From positions 1 through 31,057 of the forward strand of contig DGQT01000024.1 in the NCBI GenBank assembly GCA_002390845.1: a stretch of DNA of 31,057 bases, given 5' to 3'. The DNA comes from Chitinophagaceae bacterium UBA4407. GTDB taxonomy: Bacteria; Bacteroidota; Bacteroidia; Chitinophagales; Chitinophagaceae. Below the pieces are notes generated by a model. The model was given only the letters and a program-made list of their open reading frames with translations, did not search any database and was not told the origin of the DNA. Below, one piece after another: positions 24,478 to 31,057 of this stretch (its first letter is position 1; each line of letters begins with the position of its first letter). The position numbers and the translations under genes are program-made.

Positions 24478-26979
24478 TTAAGAATTCCTGATCGCATTAT
24501 TAACATGCCCTTTAAACTTAAGGTAATCTAAAAAGTAAATCACTTTTAGAGAGAAGTTATTATTGTTGTTCTGGCTTACCGTATTGCTAAGATTTTTGAA
24601 GTATTGCTTTTCCACCTCATCGCTATAATTCTGCGCTGCATTTTTCCAAACAATGTTTAAGAAACTGCCGGGTGCAAACTGCCAGGTGTACACCATATCT
24701 ACATTAAAAAAGTTTACGTTCTGATCCACACTGGGATGATAGTTTGTATTGGCAAGCAAACTTCCATCGCGCTGCAACAGGTAAAAATCTTTATTTTCCA
24801 CACTGCTTACATAATGCCTTGCCCTGAACGTAATACCCATTTTGTTATTAAAATTATACTTGGCACTGAGTACATGCTCAATGGTATTTACTTTACGTAT
24901 TGCAAAATTAATGTTGGTGCTTTCGGGTACATAGGTAAACCCGGCATTATTAAACCGCGGCTGAAGGCTGATGCTTTGTGAGAGTGAAAACCTGTTATTA
25001 AAACGCATATTGTGAGTAAAGGATAAATCCATTGCAAAGGATTTATAAAAATTGATATAGGTGCGGGCAAATAACTCGGTTGAGTAAGAATATTTTTTAC
25101 TGTCGTTACTTTCGAACCAGGAACCCAACCCAATACTGGCACCACGTTTAAAGAACCAGCCTTCTGCTCTTGGCTCATAGAAATCGTTGCCTCTGAATGT
25201 ATAATCTATATGGCTGCCGATCCACCACAATTTTTTGCTTTGAATATTGAGGTTCGTGTTCAAACGTGCTGATTGATACTTCTCATCTATGGGTTCTATT
25301 TTCTTTGACAATGTACTAACGTTTGCATTGAAATTTAAAAAAATGCGGTTGTACCAGTTTTTAGGTTCTGTAAAACTGTAACCGGCCCAGGCACCATGGT
25401 TTAAAAAATTATTATTGGTGAAATAACCCATATCGTCGCTGCTGAATTTTGTATCGGTACGCTCCTGCCATACATTGAAATTAAAGTGTCCACTTGTTTT
25501 GCCAAAATGCAACTCGTGGTTAAACCCACTTTCGGTTTTATTGCCGGGTAAATAATTAAACCTGTTGCTTACAGCAAGTTTACCACCGAGGTTCCATGTG
25601 TTTTTCTTATCATTCAGTTCAAATAAACCAGCACTCACATTTGCATCATAGTCAGGGCCATCGCGCCATACATTTGTGTTTACAAAAGATACACTTGAAT
25701 TGTACTTTAATGTTTTATCAAGCACCATTACATTATAGTTGGTAAGCGGATCTGTAAGTACTTTGCGATCTTCCTTTGTAACCGTATTTTCAATAGTTGC
25801 ATATTGTGCTTTGGTTACCGCGTTCAGAAAGCCGATACCCAAACCATTCTGCATGCGCCCGGAAATTTTTGTAGCGTTAATGAGTTTTGATTCTGAAGGG
25901 TTGTTAATAATTGTTTCATTACCGGCTAACTGGTTGTAGGCATCATATAAATGAATGGGTGAACCTCCAATACGCCTTGAATAAAACAAATTGCCCTTGC
26001 TGAAAAGTTCGGTGCCTTCTGTAAAAAAGTTCCTGTTCTCGTTATATTTTACTTCAAAAGGTGTAAGATTTAATACCTGGTTATCACTTTGCACCTGGCC
26101 AAAATCGGGTATCAGCGTGGCATCCAGCGTAAAGGCCTGGTTAATTCCGTATTTTACATCAAGCCCGCCGTTTACCTGGCTGGTCCAGTTTTTTTGCCCG
26201 GGCTGATTAACGGGATAATGATTGGCATAAACGGAGAAATAAGGCGAAAACTGCAGGCGCAAAGGTGGCTTAATATTAGAAATACCTTTCCATGTGCCTT
26301 CTTGTGTAAGAAAGCCATTTACGTTGGGATCTATTGGGCTCCATGTATTTTGCTGCTCGGTTTTTCTTCTACGCCTGGTGATATTAACACCCCAGTCCTG
26401 CACATCTTTTTTTCCAAAACGAATGGCAGAAAAAGGAAGAAACATCTCAAAGCTCCAACCACTGTCGGTGATTACGGTACCACTTTCCCAAACTGCATTC
26501 CAGCTAAAGTCTTCCATATTACCATCCTGGCTGGGCGGGTTCATTTTAGCATCCCATTGTTCGCCCAAGGGTGTTACAAAATATTCAAAACCGTTAAGCT
26601 TATCATTGTAAGTGTCGAATATAATTCCTATGTAATCGTTGGTACCAAAACCATCCCTGCCTTTAAGTTCGGTGGCAATACTATCCTTTGTACTTTCTCC
26701 GCAAAAGCCGCCGAAATAAATGCCTTCATCACTGTACATGATGTATGTAACTGTTTTAGTGGCGGGTGTTTCAAGAGCACCAACCTTTGGCCTGAATTCT
26801 ACAAAATCCGTCATTACAGCTGCATCTTTCCAGGCTGTATCGTTCAATACACCATCAATTTTTACAGATTTTGAAGTACGTTTTGCCTCCAGTGTTCTTT
26901 GATTGCCCGGTTGTGCCATACTGCTGAAAGAAGTAAGCATCGTAATTGCACATATTGCTGTTTTGATCCTCATAAACAT
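24478..26979 (-). CDS. CBM9-like / DUF5916 outer-membrane-type protein
   Basis: This 833-residue protein has a signal peptide (IKTAICAITMLTSFSSMAQ) with start options at Met1 and Met3. The N-terminal domain (about residues 35-210) matches the carbohydrate-binding module 9 fold (VKIDGVLNDTAWKDAA, YIMYSDEGIYFGGFC, NDYIGIIFDTYND, EMFLPFSAIRFGKKD). The remaining 600 residues are the DUF5916 part, with alternating strands that look like an outer-membrane beta-barrel (FSPYFSVYANHYPV, VKYGINQAFTLDATLIPDFG, ENRNFFTEGTELFSKGNLFY, many aromatic-ended strands) and a C-terminal strand ending NNAIRNS. Family members of this size are common in Bacteroidota and are linked by context to peptidase or sugar uptake, but no reaction is known. 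It stands alone between two dispersed elements. Confidence 0.9.
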   Translation of the reverse strand: MFMRIKTAICAITMLTSFSSMAQPGNQRTLEAKRTSKSVKIDGVLNDTAWKDAAVMTDFVEFRPKVGALETPATKTVTYIMYSDEGIYFGGFCGESTKDSIATELKGRDGFGTNDYIGIIFDTYNDKLNGFEYFVTPLGEQWDAKMNPPSQDGNMEDFSWNAVWESGTVITDSGWSFEMFLPFSAIRFGKKDVQDWGVNITRRRRKTEQQNTWSPIDPNVNGFLTQEGTWKGISNIKPPLRLQFSPYFSVYANHYPVNQPGQKNWTSQVNGGLDVKYGINQAFTLDATLIPDFGQVQSDNQVLNLTPFEVKYNENRNFFTEGTELFSKGNLFYSRRIGGSPIHLYDAYNQLAGNETIINNPSESKLINATKISGRMQNGLGIGFLNAVTKAQYATIENTVTKEDRKVLTDPLTNYNVMVLDKTLKYNSSVSFVNTNVWRDGPDYDANVSAGLFELNDKKNTWNLGGKLAVSNRFNYLPGNKTESGFNHELHFGKTSGHFNFNVWQERTDTKFSSDDMGYFTNNNFLNHGAWAGYSFTEPKNWYNRIFLNFNANVSTLSKKIEPIDEKYQSARLNTNLNIQSKKLWWIGSHIDYTFRGNDFYEPRAEGWFFKRGASIGLGSWFESNDSKKYSYSTELFARTYINFYKSFAMDLSFTHNMRFNNRFSLSQSISLQPRFNNAGFTYVPESTNINFAIRKVNTIEHVLSAKYNFNNKMGITFRARHYVSSVENKDFYLLQRDGSLLANTNYHPSVDQNVNFFNVDMVYTWQFAPGSFLNIVWKNAAQNYSDEVEKQYFKNLSNTVSQNNNNNFSLKVIYFLDYLKFKGHVNNAIRNS

Positions 26980-27404
26980 GTAAAATATTTTGTGTTTAAC
27001 GAAACCTTTGAATAAAAGTTACACTACTACTAACGATTTCGTAGATTCAAAATTGCAGGATACAAGTACCGTGTAACAGTTAATTTACGTGAGGTGTTGG
27101 TTATGCCTGACAAGTGGCAAAAAATAAAGATGAGCCCGGCTGAAGAAGAAATATGGAGCTTTCGTTGCGTCGCACACTTCGGCGGCCATAGCTTTATTAA
27201 GCAATGCGTAGATAAAAGCAACTACATGTTTTGTATGTCTGGATTATAATGGGGCTTTTACTCCTTCATTTTATTCATTCCTTGCAAAAAATGCATATTG
27301 GAAATTTATGATGATTAAAGATGTATTAAGCAACAGAAGCAATTTCAGAAGCAAACAGCATAACGCTATATAACAGGTAAATTTTTTTTGTATAGCATTG
27401 GATT
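26980..27404. other. Intergenic region upstream of the DUF5916 gene
   Basis: These 425 bases contain dispersed element K (27127-27180). The rest, including 27200-27404 next to the haemoglobin stop codon, shows nothing I can name. No clean hairpin-plus-T-run terminator was found after the haemoglobin gene. Confidence 0.6.
27127..27180 (-). repeat. 58-nt dispersed element, copy K
   Basis: On the minus strand: GAAGTGTGCGACGCAA (the GTAC end is altered), then GAAAGCTCCAT, then CAGCCGGGCTCA and an A/T-rich end. It is paired with copy L in inverted orientation, and the pair encloses the cupin and haemoglobin genes. Confidence 0.85.
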
Positions 27405-27800
27405 TTATGACCCTAAAAGCGATTCATGCCCGTGTACAATCTTTATTTGCATTACTGTGGCAATACTGATTGCTCTTTGCTTGGTAAGTTCTGCTTTGTC
27501 GCCTTCGAATAATTCATCAACTGTTTGGGTAAACAGTTTTATCCACTCCTGAAAATGCTCAGCGTTCAGTGGTGTTTTTTGATGCAGCTGTTTATGGGCA
27601 GTCATGGGGTTGCCGGTATAAGCGCCAGTGAAAAAAATTACGTTCTCCCAAAAATCGTACATCACCGGCAAATGTTTTTCCCAGTTTACTTTGGCTACAT
27701 CGTTGAAGATATATCCAATTACCTGGTCTTTTTTTACTTTTTCGTAAAAGCTGTTGACCAATAAAATAATGTCGTCCCGGTTTGCAATATCTTTTTTCAT
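27405..27800 (-). CDS. Group III truncated haemoglobin
   Basis: This 131-residue protein has the compact two-over-two helical globin sequence of group III truncated haemoglobins: IANRDDIILLVNSFYEKVKK, then IGYIFNDVAKVNWEKHLPVM, FWENVIFFTGAYTGNPM, HKQLHQKTPLNAEHFQEWIK. The proximal haem ligand is the His of AEHFQEW. Family knowledge: members bind oxygen, nitric oxide or cyanide, and in some bacteria they protect against nitric oxide. It starts 4 nt after the cupin stop codon, so the two are co-transcribed. The nearness of nosDFY suggests a nitrogen-oxide context. The length is normal. Confidence 0.92.
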   Translation of the reverse strand: MKKDIANRDDIILLVNSFYEKVKKDQVIGYIFNDVAKVNWEKHLPVMYDFWENVIFFTGAYTGNPMTAHKQLHQKTPLNAEHFQEWIKLFTQTVDELFEGDKAELTKQRAISIATVMQIKIVHGHESLLGS

Positions 27801-27804
27801 AGGT

Positions 27805-28095
27805 TTATTTTATAAGTAACAAAGAGGAATCTCTTAGTGCTTTTACCGAATGCAATTGATTTGCTTTAAACTGGAAAAAGTCATCTTTATGCAAATTGAA
27901 ATCTACGCCTTCGAGGGTAAACATTACATCGCCTTCTGTTACCAGTATAAAAGCATCTGTTTTTGAAGTATGTGGTTTTAGTATTTCATCTTTTGCTATG
28001 GTTAACAGCATTACTTCAAAAGGTTCGCTTTTGTATAAGGATTGCTTTTTTATTTTATCGTACTGCTTTAATGCAGTTAAATTCCCTGTGTGCAT
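27805..28095 (-). CDS. Small cupin-domain protein
   Basis: This 96-residue single-domain protein has the cupin pattern. The first motif region is EILKPHTSKTDAFILVTEGD, with His and Asp/Glu positions in place of the usual metal set. The second region is LHKDDFFQFKANQLHSVKAL, ending with the conserved His of the barrel. The length is that of the smallest cupins. Metal binding is possible through His residues at the two motifs but the first motif is not the full HxH...E. It is the first gene of a two-gene unit with the truncated haemoglobin. Its 5' leader contains a short G+C-rich hairpin next to GGAG. A role as sensor or small-molecule binder for the haem/NO context is inference. Confidence 0.85.
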   Translation of the reverse strand: MHTGNLTALKQYDKIKKQSLYKSEPFEVMLLTIAKDEILKPHTSKTDAFILVTEGDVMFTLEGVDFNLHKDDFFQFKANQLHSVKALRDSSLLLIK

Positions 28096-28108
28096 AAAAA
28101 ATCTCTCC

Positions 28109-28121
28109 GCCCTGATAGGGC
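28109..28121 (-). promoter_or_regulatory. G+C-rich hairpin in the cupin-haemoglobin leader
   Basis: GCCCT-ATC-AGGGC on the minus strand, a 5-bp stem with a 3-nt loop, ends 13 nt before the cupin start and is followed by GGAGAG, a rare Shine-Dalgarno-like run for this genome. It could affect translation. On the plus strand the same hairpin is followed by CTTTT, but no plus-strand gene ends here. Confidence 0.4.
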
Positions 28122-28237
28122 CTTTTAATTGTTATGAAAATATGTGTGAACAGCTTTCTGAATTTACACACTAAAACCATTTCGCATAAAAACCAGCAGT
28201 GAATATTCGCAGCCTGAAGTTCACAATTGTTCTGTCT

Positions 28238-28297
28238 GTACAAGTGTGCGACGCAAGGGACGATGCCATGAAATATTAAAGCCCGGCTCAAAAAATA
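28238..28297 (+). repeat. 58-nt dispersed element, copy L
   Basis: This is the best-preserved copy: GTACAAGTGTGCGACGCAA, then GGGACGATGCCATGAAAT, then AAGCCCGGCTCAAAAAA. It ends 3 nt before the nosY stop codon (TAG on the minus strand, 28303-28301). Confidence 0.94.
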
Positions 28298-28300
28298 CTT

Positions 28301-29068
28301 CTATAAATCTTTGCGGTTAAATTTTCTTAGTGACAGCAGCAAAGGCAACGCAGCCCATGCCGATAATACAAGGCCTGCAATAATTACGCCCCATTGGCTA
28401 CCAAAAAAATCCTGGAAAACGGCGCCGGTATAGCCGAGCATCACGGATACATCCATTTTTAAAATAATGAGTACCCGTGCAAGGTCAATCGGGTTTAATG
28501 CGCTTACCCCAATCATGAATTTTTCAATGGGGTAATCGCTGAACTGAAACAAAATAAACAGTACCAAACCATCGAATAGTACTGAAAAATAAAACCATAA
28601 TAAGATTGCTATACCAATACCTTTTGCCTTATCTCTTGTACGCACAGATGCGAGTAATGCAATAGCCACAAAGATGATGCTGAGGAGGATGCCGGTGGCT
28701 ATCATCGTGATACCCGTTGCAGAAAATTCGAACAGTAAAACAGATATGCCTGCACCAATAAAAAAAGCAAGCGACATAGAGCCTGCAAGCCCGATAAAAA
28801 TACTTAACCACAAAGTTTTTCTTTTGATTGGCTGACTTACCAGTAACTCAATAAACTCTGCACTGTTGTAAATATAGATAGTTGAAAAAATGATTGATAC
28901 CAACGGAACAATGATCAGTACGATATTAAGTAAACTGAGCAAACCCTTTCCGGCAGTATCTTCCAGGTTAAAAATGCTGAAGGAGATAATAAGTAAAAAG
29001 ATAGTGTACGCCATTACAATTTTATTGCGCAGTATATCGAGTATAACATATTTGATGATCTTTTTCAT
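28301..29068 (-). CDS. nosY: NosY-type ABC transporter permease
   Basis: This 255-residue integral membrane protein has about six hydrophobic segments, starting with IVMAYTIFLLIISFSIF and including LLSLLNIVLIIVPLVSIIF, SLAFFIGAGISVLLF, GITMIATGILLSIIFVAIAL, ILLWFYFSVLFDGLVLFILF and a last helix near the C-terminus. It has an N-terminal cytoplasmic amphipathic segment (KKIIKYVILDILRNK) typical of ABC-2 permeases. It starts 2 nt after the nosF stop codon and is the last gene of the nosDFY unit. Family knowledge: NosY with NosF forms the ABC transporter that works with NosD to supply the copper-sulphide centre of nitrous oxide reductase. nosZ itself is not in the window. The symbol rests on context with nosD and nosF, since permeases alone are not specific. 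Confidence 0.85.
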   Translation of the reverse strand: MKKIIKYVILDILRNKIVMAYTIFLLIISFSIFNLEDTAGKGLLSLLNIVLIIVPLVSIIFSTIYIYNSAEFIELLVSQPIKRKTLWLSIFIGLAGSMSLAFFIGAGISVLLFEFSATGITMIATGILLSIIFVAIALLASVRTRDKAKGIGIAILLWFYFSVLFDGLVLFILFQFSDYPIEKFMIGVSALNPIDLARVLIILKMDVSVMLGYTGAVFQDFFGSQWGVIIAGLVLSAWAALPLLLSLRKFNRKDL

Positions 29069-29070
29069 GG

Positions 29071-29778
29071 CTAATTATTTTTCATGACCCGTGCAATTGC
29101 CTTTGATAATTTTTGTTCGCCTGTATCGCTGCGCAAATCTTCGAAGCTTTTATGGAAACGTAAACTGCCATCCTGCATGTACATTACTTCCGTTATCATA
29201 TCATCGAGATCGCTAAGTACATGCGAGGTAATGAGTATGAGTTTGCCTTTCTTTTTTTCAGCTATAATTTTCTCTTTCAATATCTCTGCAGACAGCGGGT
29301 CAAGGCCTGCTGTTGGTTCGTCTAATATCAGCACATCAGGATTAAAAAGAAACGCCAGTGATGCGCTTACTTTCTGGCGTGTACCGCCCGATAAAGTGCT
29401 CATGCGTTTGTTCATTAATGCAGCTAAATTAAATTCATTGATCAGGTCTTCATCTGTTTGCGTATCCTTGCTTTTACGAATGTCTTTCAGCATATCCAGC
29501 ACCTGGGCAATGGTCATGTTATCCGGGTATCTGCCTATCTGCGGCATGTAGCCAATGTTCGAACGGTACTGCCAGTCGTGAATAATATTTTTTTCGTTGA
29601 AGGTGATAAAGCCGCTATCCGGAACAACCATTCCCAACAGGCATTTAATGAAAGTTGTTTTGCCACTTCCATTGGGGCCGATCAGTGCAATGCACTGTGA
29701 TTTATTGCAGGCTGCAGAAACATTATCCAGCACTTTCAGTTTTCCAAATTTTTTTGAAACATTGCTTGCGATAATCAT
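29071..29778 (-). CDS. nosF: NosF-type ABC transporter ATP-binding protein
   Basis: This 235-residue cytoplasmic protein has the full set of ABC ATPase motifs: Walker A GPNGSGKTTF (about residues 35-44), Q-loop YMPQIGRYPDNMT, the signature LSGGTRQK, Walker B VLILDEPTAGLDP and the switch His in LITSH. It overlaps the nosD gene by four bases (29775-29778), and nosY begins two bases after its stop, so the three genes are translated as a unit. Family knowledge: NosF energises the NosDFY system needed to mature the copper site of nitrous oxide reductase. The sequence alone would only support a generic ABC ATPase; the nosD neighbour decides the call. Confidence 0.9.
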   Translation of the reverse strand: MIIASNVSKKFGKLKVLDNVSAACNKSQCIALIGPNGSGKTTFIKCLLGMVVPDSGFITFNEKNIIHDWQYRSNIGYMPQIGRYPDNMTIAQVLDMLKDIRKSKDTQTDEDLINEFNLAALMNKRMSTLSGGTRQKVSASLAFLFNPDVLILDEPTAGLDPLSAEILKEKIIAEKKKGKLILITSHVLSDLDDMITEVMYMQDGSLRFHKSFEDLRSDTGEQKLSKAIARVMKNN

Positions 29779-31013
29779 AATGGAAATGGTTTCATGTGTG
29801 GAAATTTATCTTCAAGGTCGACGGGTATCATACTCGGAAATACTTTTTCCGATTTATCCAGCAGCGTTACAATCATACTCCTGAATAATATGGCCGTTGA
29901 TGGATTTTTATCAATGATCATAGAATATAAACTTACCGGCCGGTAAGGCACATCGCCTTTACCATCCCGGTTCAAGTCATATCCTTCATATTTGTCCCAG
30001 TAATTATTATTGAATAGGTTTAACACCAGGTCACTGTTTGTGGAAACATCGAAAGTATTACCCGAAAAATTATTATGCACAACCGTATTATCGTCACAAC
30101 TTCCCTGCATCTTTATTGCCCATCCATTGTTTTGAAAAATATTTTTCTCCATCATAATGCGGCTGCTGCCTTCCATATAAATGCCGCTCGTATTGCGGAT
30201 GAAACGGTTGCCGCTAATGTAACTATCACTGATATCTTTCATTAATAATCCAAAGGCTGCATCGCCCCAGCTTTCTTCAAAAATATTGTTGTACATCTTC
30301 ATGCCGTGTGTGTACATAACTGCTACGCCTGCACCATTATGCCTAAAGATATTACTGATGTATGCATTATTATGCGAGAACATAAAATGCAATCCATAAC
30401 GGATATTCTCCTCGCTGATATTTCTCCAGATGATTGAATTGGTAACAAACTCAAAATAAATTCCATCGCGGTGGCCGCTAACTTTATTGGCTATGATCCG
30501 CATACTGTCGCTCTTCCAGCAATGTATGCCATTGCCGTTTTGAAGTTCAGCATTGCCTGCTGCATGTATTTGATTATTGGTAATCGTACAGTTTGTTCCG
30601 AACTGTGTATAGATGCCAAAAAAATTATCGTCCAAAATATTATTGCGGATAACAACATTCCTGCTGGTATAAATTTTAATGGCAGCAAGGTCATCCATTC
30701 CTGAACTCCCCGAATGCTGCAGTTTAAATCCATCAACAATTACATCATTTGCTTTAACACTGATGATTTCGTATTTTTTTTCACCATCAAGCACAGGATG
30801 ATTGATCCCTTTTAATACGATTGATTTATTTACAGCAATATTTTTTTCCAAATAAATTCCAGCATCAACAAGAATGGTATCGCCATTCTTGCTCATGTCA
30901 ATTGCTTGCTGAATAGAATGAATGTTTTGCTGTTTGCCCACTTTCCATCTTGTTGCTGAAGCCCTGAATGAAAAGCTCAATAACAGTAAACATATCGTGT
31001 AAAATATTTTCAT
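29775..31013 (-). CDS. nosD: NosD family nitrous oxide reductase maturation protein
   Basis: This 412-residue protein has a signal peptide (IFYTICLLLLSFSFRASA) and a long right-handed beta-helix of short parallel-strand repeats. Examples are IQQAIDMSKNGDTILVDAGI, NVVIRNNILDDNFFGIY, NCTITNNQIHAAGN, GHRDGIYFEF, NIRYGLHFMFSHNN, GAGVAVMYTHGM, DSYISGNRFIRNTSGIYMEG, NNYWDKYEGYDLNRDGKGDV. The segment from GHRDGIYFEF to VMYTHGM is characteristic of NosD. It would act in the periplasm in copper-sulphide assembly for NosZ. The start is set by the signal peptide. It is the first gene of the nosDFY unit in the window. Upstream, only a partial dispersed element fits before the window ends, so nosZ or nosL could lie just outside. 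Confidence 0.94.
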   Translation of the reverse strand: MKIFYTICLLLLSFSFRASATRWKVGKQQNIHSIQQAIDMSKNGDTILVDAGIYLEKNIAVNKSIVLKGINHPVLDGEKKYEIISVKANDVIVDGFKLQHSGSSGMDDLAAIKIYTSRNVVIRNNILDDNFFGIYTQFGTNCTITNNQIHAAGNAELQNGNGIHCWKSDSMRIIANKVSGHRDGIYFEFVTNSIIWRNISEENIRYGLHFMFSHNNAYISNIFRHNGAGVAVMYTHGMKMYNNIFEESWGDAAFGLLMKDISDSYISGNRFIRNTSGIYMEGSSRIMMEKNIFQNNGWAIKMQGSCDDNTVVHNNFSGNTFDVSTNSDLVLNLFNNNYWDKYEGYDLNRDGKGDVPYRPVSLYSMIIDKNPSTAILFRSMIVTLLDKSEKVFPSMIPVDLEDKFPHMKPFPL

Positions 31014-31016
31014 GAA

Positions 31017-31057
31017 TTTTTTTATGAGCCGAACTATTGTATTTCATGGCATCGCCT
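31017..31057 (-). repeat. 58-nt dispersed element, copy M (cut by window end)
   Basis: Read on the minus strand the last bases are AGGCGATGCCATGAAATAC, then AGTTCGGCTCAT and an A-run, matching the second half of copies D and L. The GTACAAG head would lie just past the window. It begins 4 nt upstream of the nosD start codon. Confidence 0.75.

Noticed and set aside
26089..26874. 261-codon plus-strand open frame
   Set aside because: It lies wholly antisense to the well-supported DUF5916 gene and has no recognisable domain or signal peptide.
27030..27221. 63-codon minus-strand open frame upstream of the DUF5916 gene
   Set aside because: It reads through dispersed element K and shows no protein-like features.
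1..31057. CRISPR array from the regular dispersed repeats
   Set aside because: Copies are kilobases apart, in both orientations and without regular spacers; no cas genes were seen.

Overview
The window looks like a chromosomal segment of a Bacteroidota bacterium, most likely Chitinophagaceae-like. This rests on a type B (gliding-motility-associated) and a type A T9SS C-terminal sorting domain, a CBM9/DUF5916 outer-membrane-type protein, an HU-like/DUF4469 protein, weak or absent Shine-Dalgarno sequences and an A+T-rich sequence. No rRNA, tRNA, CRISPR array, phage or transposase gene was recognised.

Layout. 1-1457 (-) is an M14 zinc carboxypeptidase cut by the window edge. 1885-4241 (+) holds a hypothetical protein, an ECF sigma factor and an overlapping membrane anti-sigma-like/TPR protein. 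They converge on 4610-7513 (-), a secreted TPR-CHAT protein. 7749-17357 (-) is a block of exported proteins: a 1650-residue PKD/T9SS type B protein, a small secreted protein, a T9SS type A protein with seven tandem repeats that is a multiply broken pseudogene, and an exported protein ending in a DnaJ-like zinc finger. 17569-21604 (-) holds an HU/DUF4469 protein, a CsgG-like protein and two tandem paralogous LuxR-type regulators. 21849-24327 holds a DUF5655 protein, a methyltransferase, an L,D-transpeptidase homologue whose catalytic Cys is Ser, and a 35-residue membrane peptide. 24478-26979 (-) is the DUF5916 protein. 27405-31013 (-) holds a group III truncated haemoglobin, a cupin, and nosY, nosF and nosD (accessory genes of nitrous oxide reductase).

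The most striking signal is not a gene. A roughly 58-nt dispersed element occurs about 13 times in 31 kb, always between genes. One end is GTACAAGTGTGCGACGCAA, the middle is GATGCCAT-like and the other end is AGCCCGGCT followed by an A-run. The AGCCCGGCT end often lies within a few bases of a stop codon. Copies mostly alternate in orientation, forming inverted pairs like REP/BIME structures, and two such pairs enclose whole genes. A second repeat family and palindromes of the CACAGAG type share the same gaps.

A second regulatory signal is a palindrome, TTGTACC-N7-GGTACAAAT. It occurs just upstream of the first LuxR-type gene and again upstream of the csgG-like gene, which suggests a local regulatory circuit.
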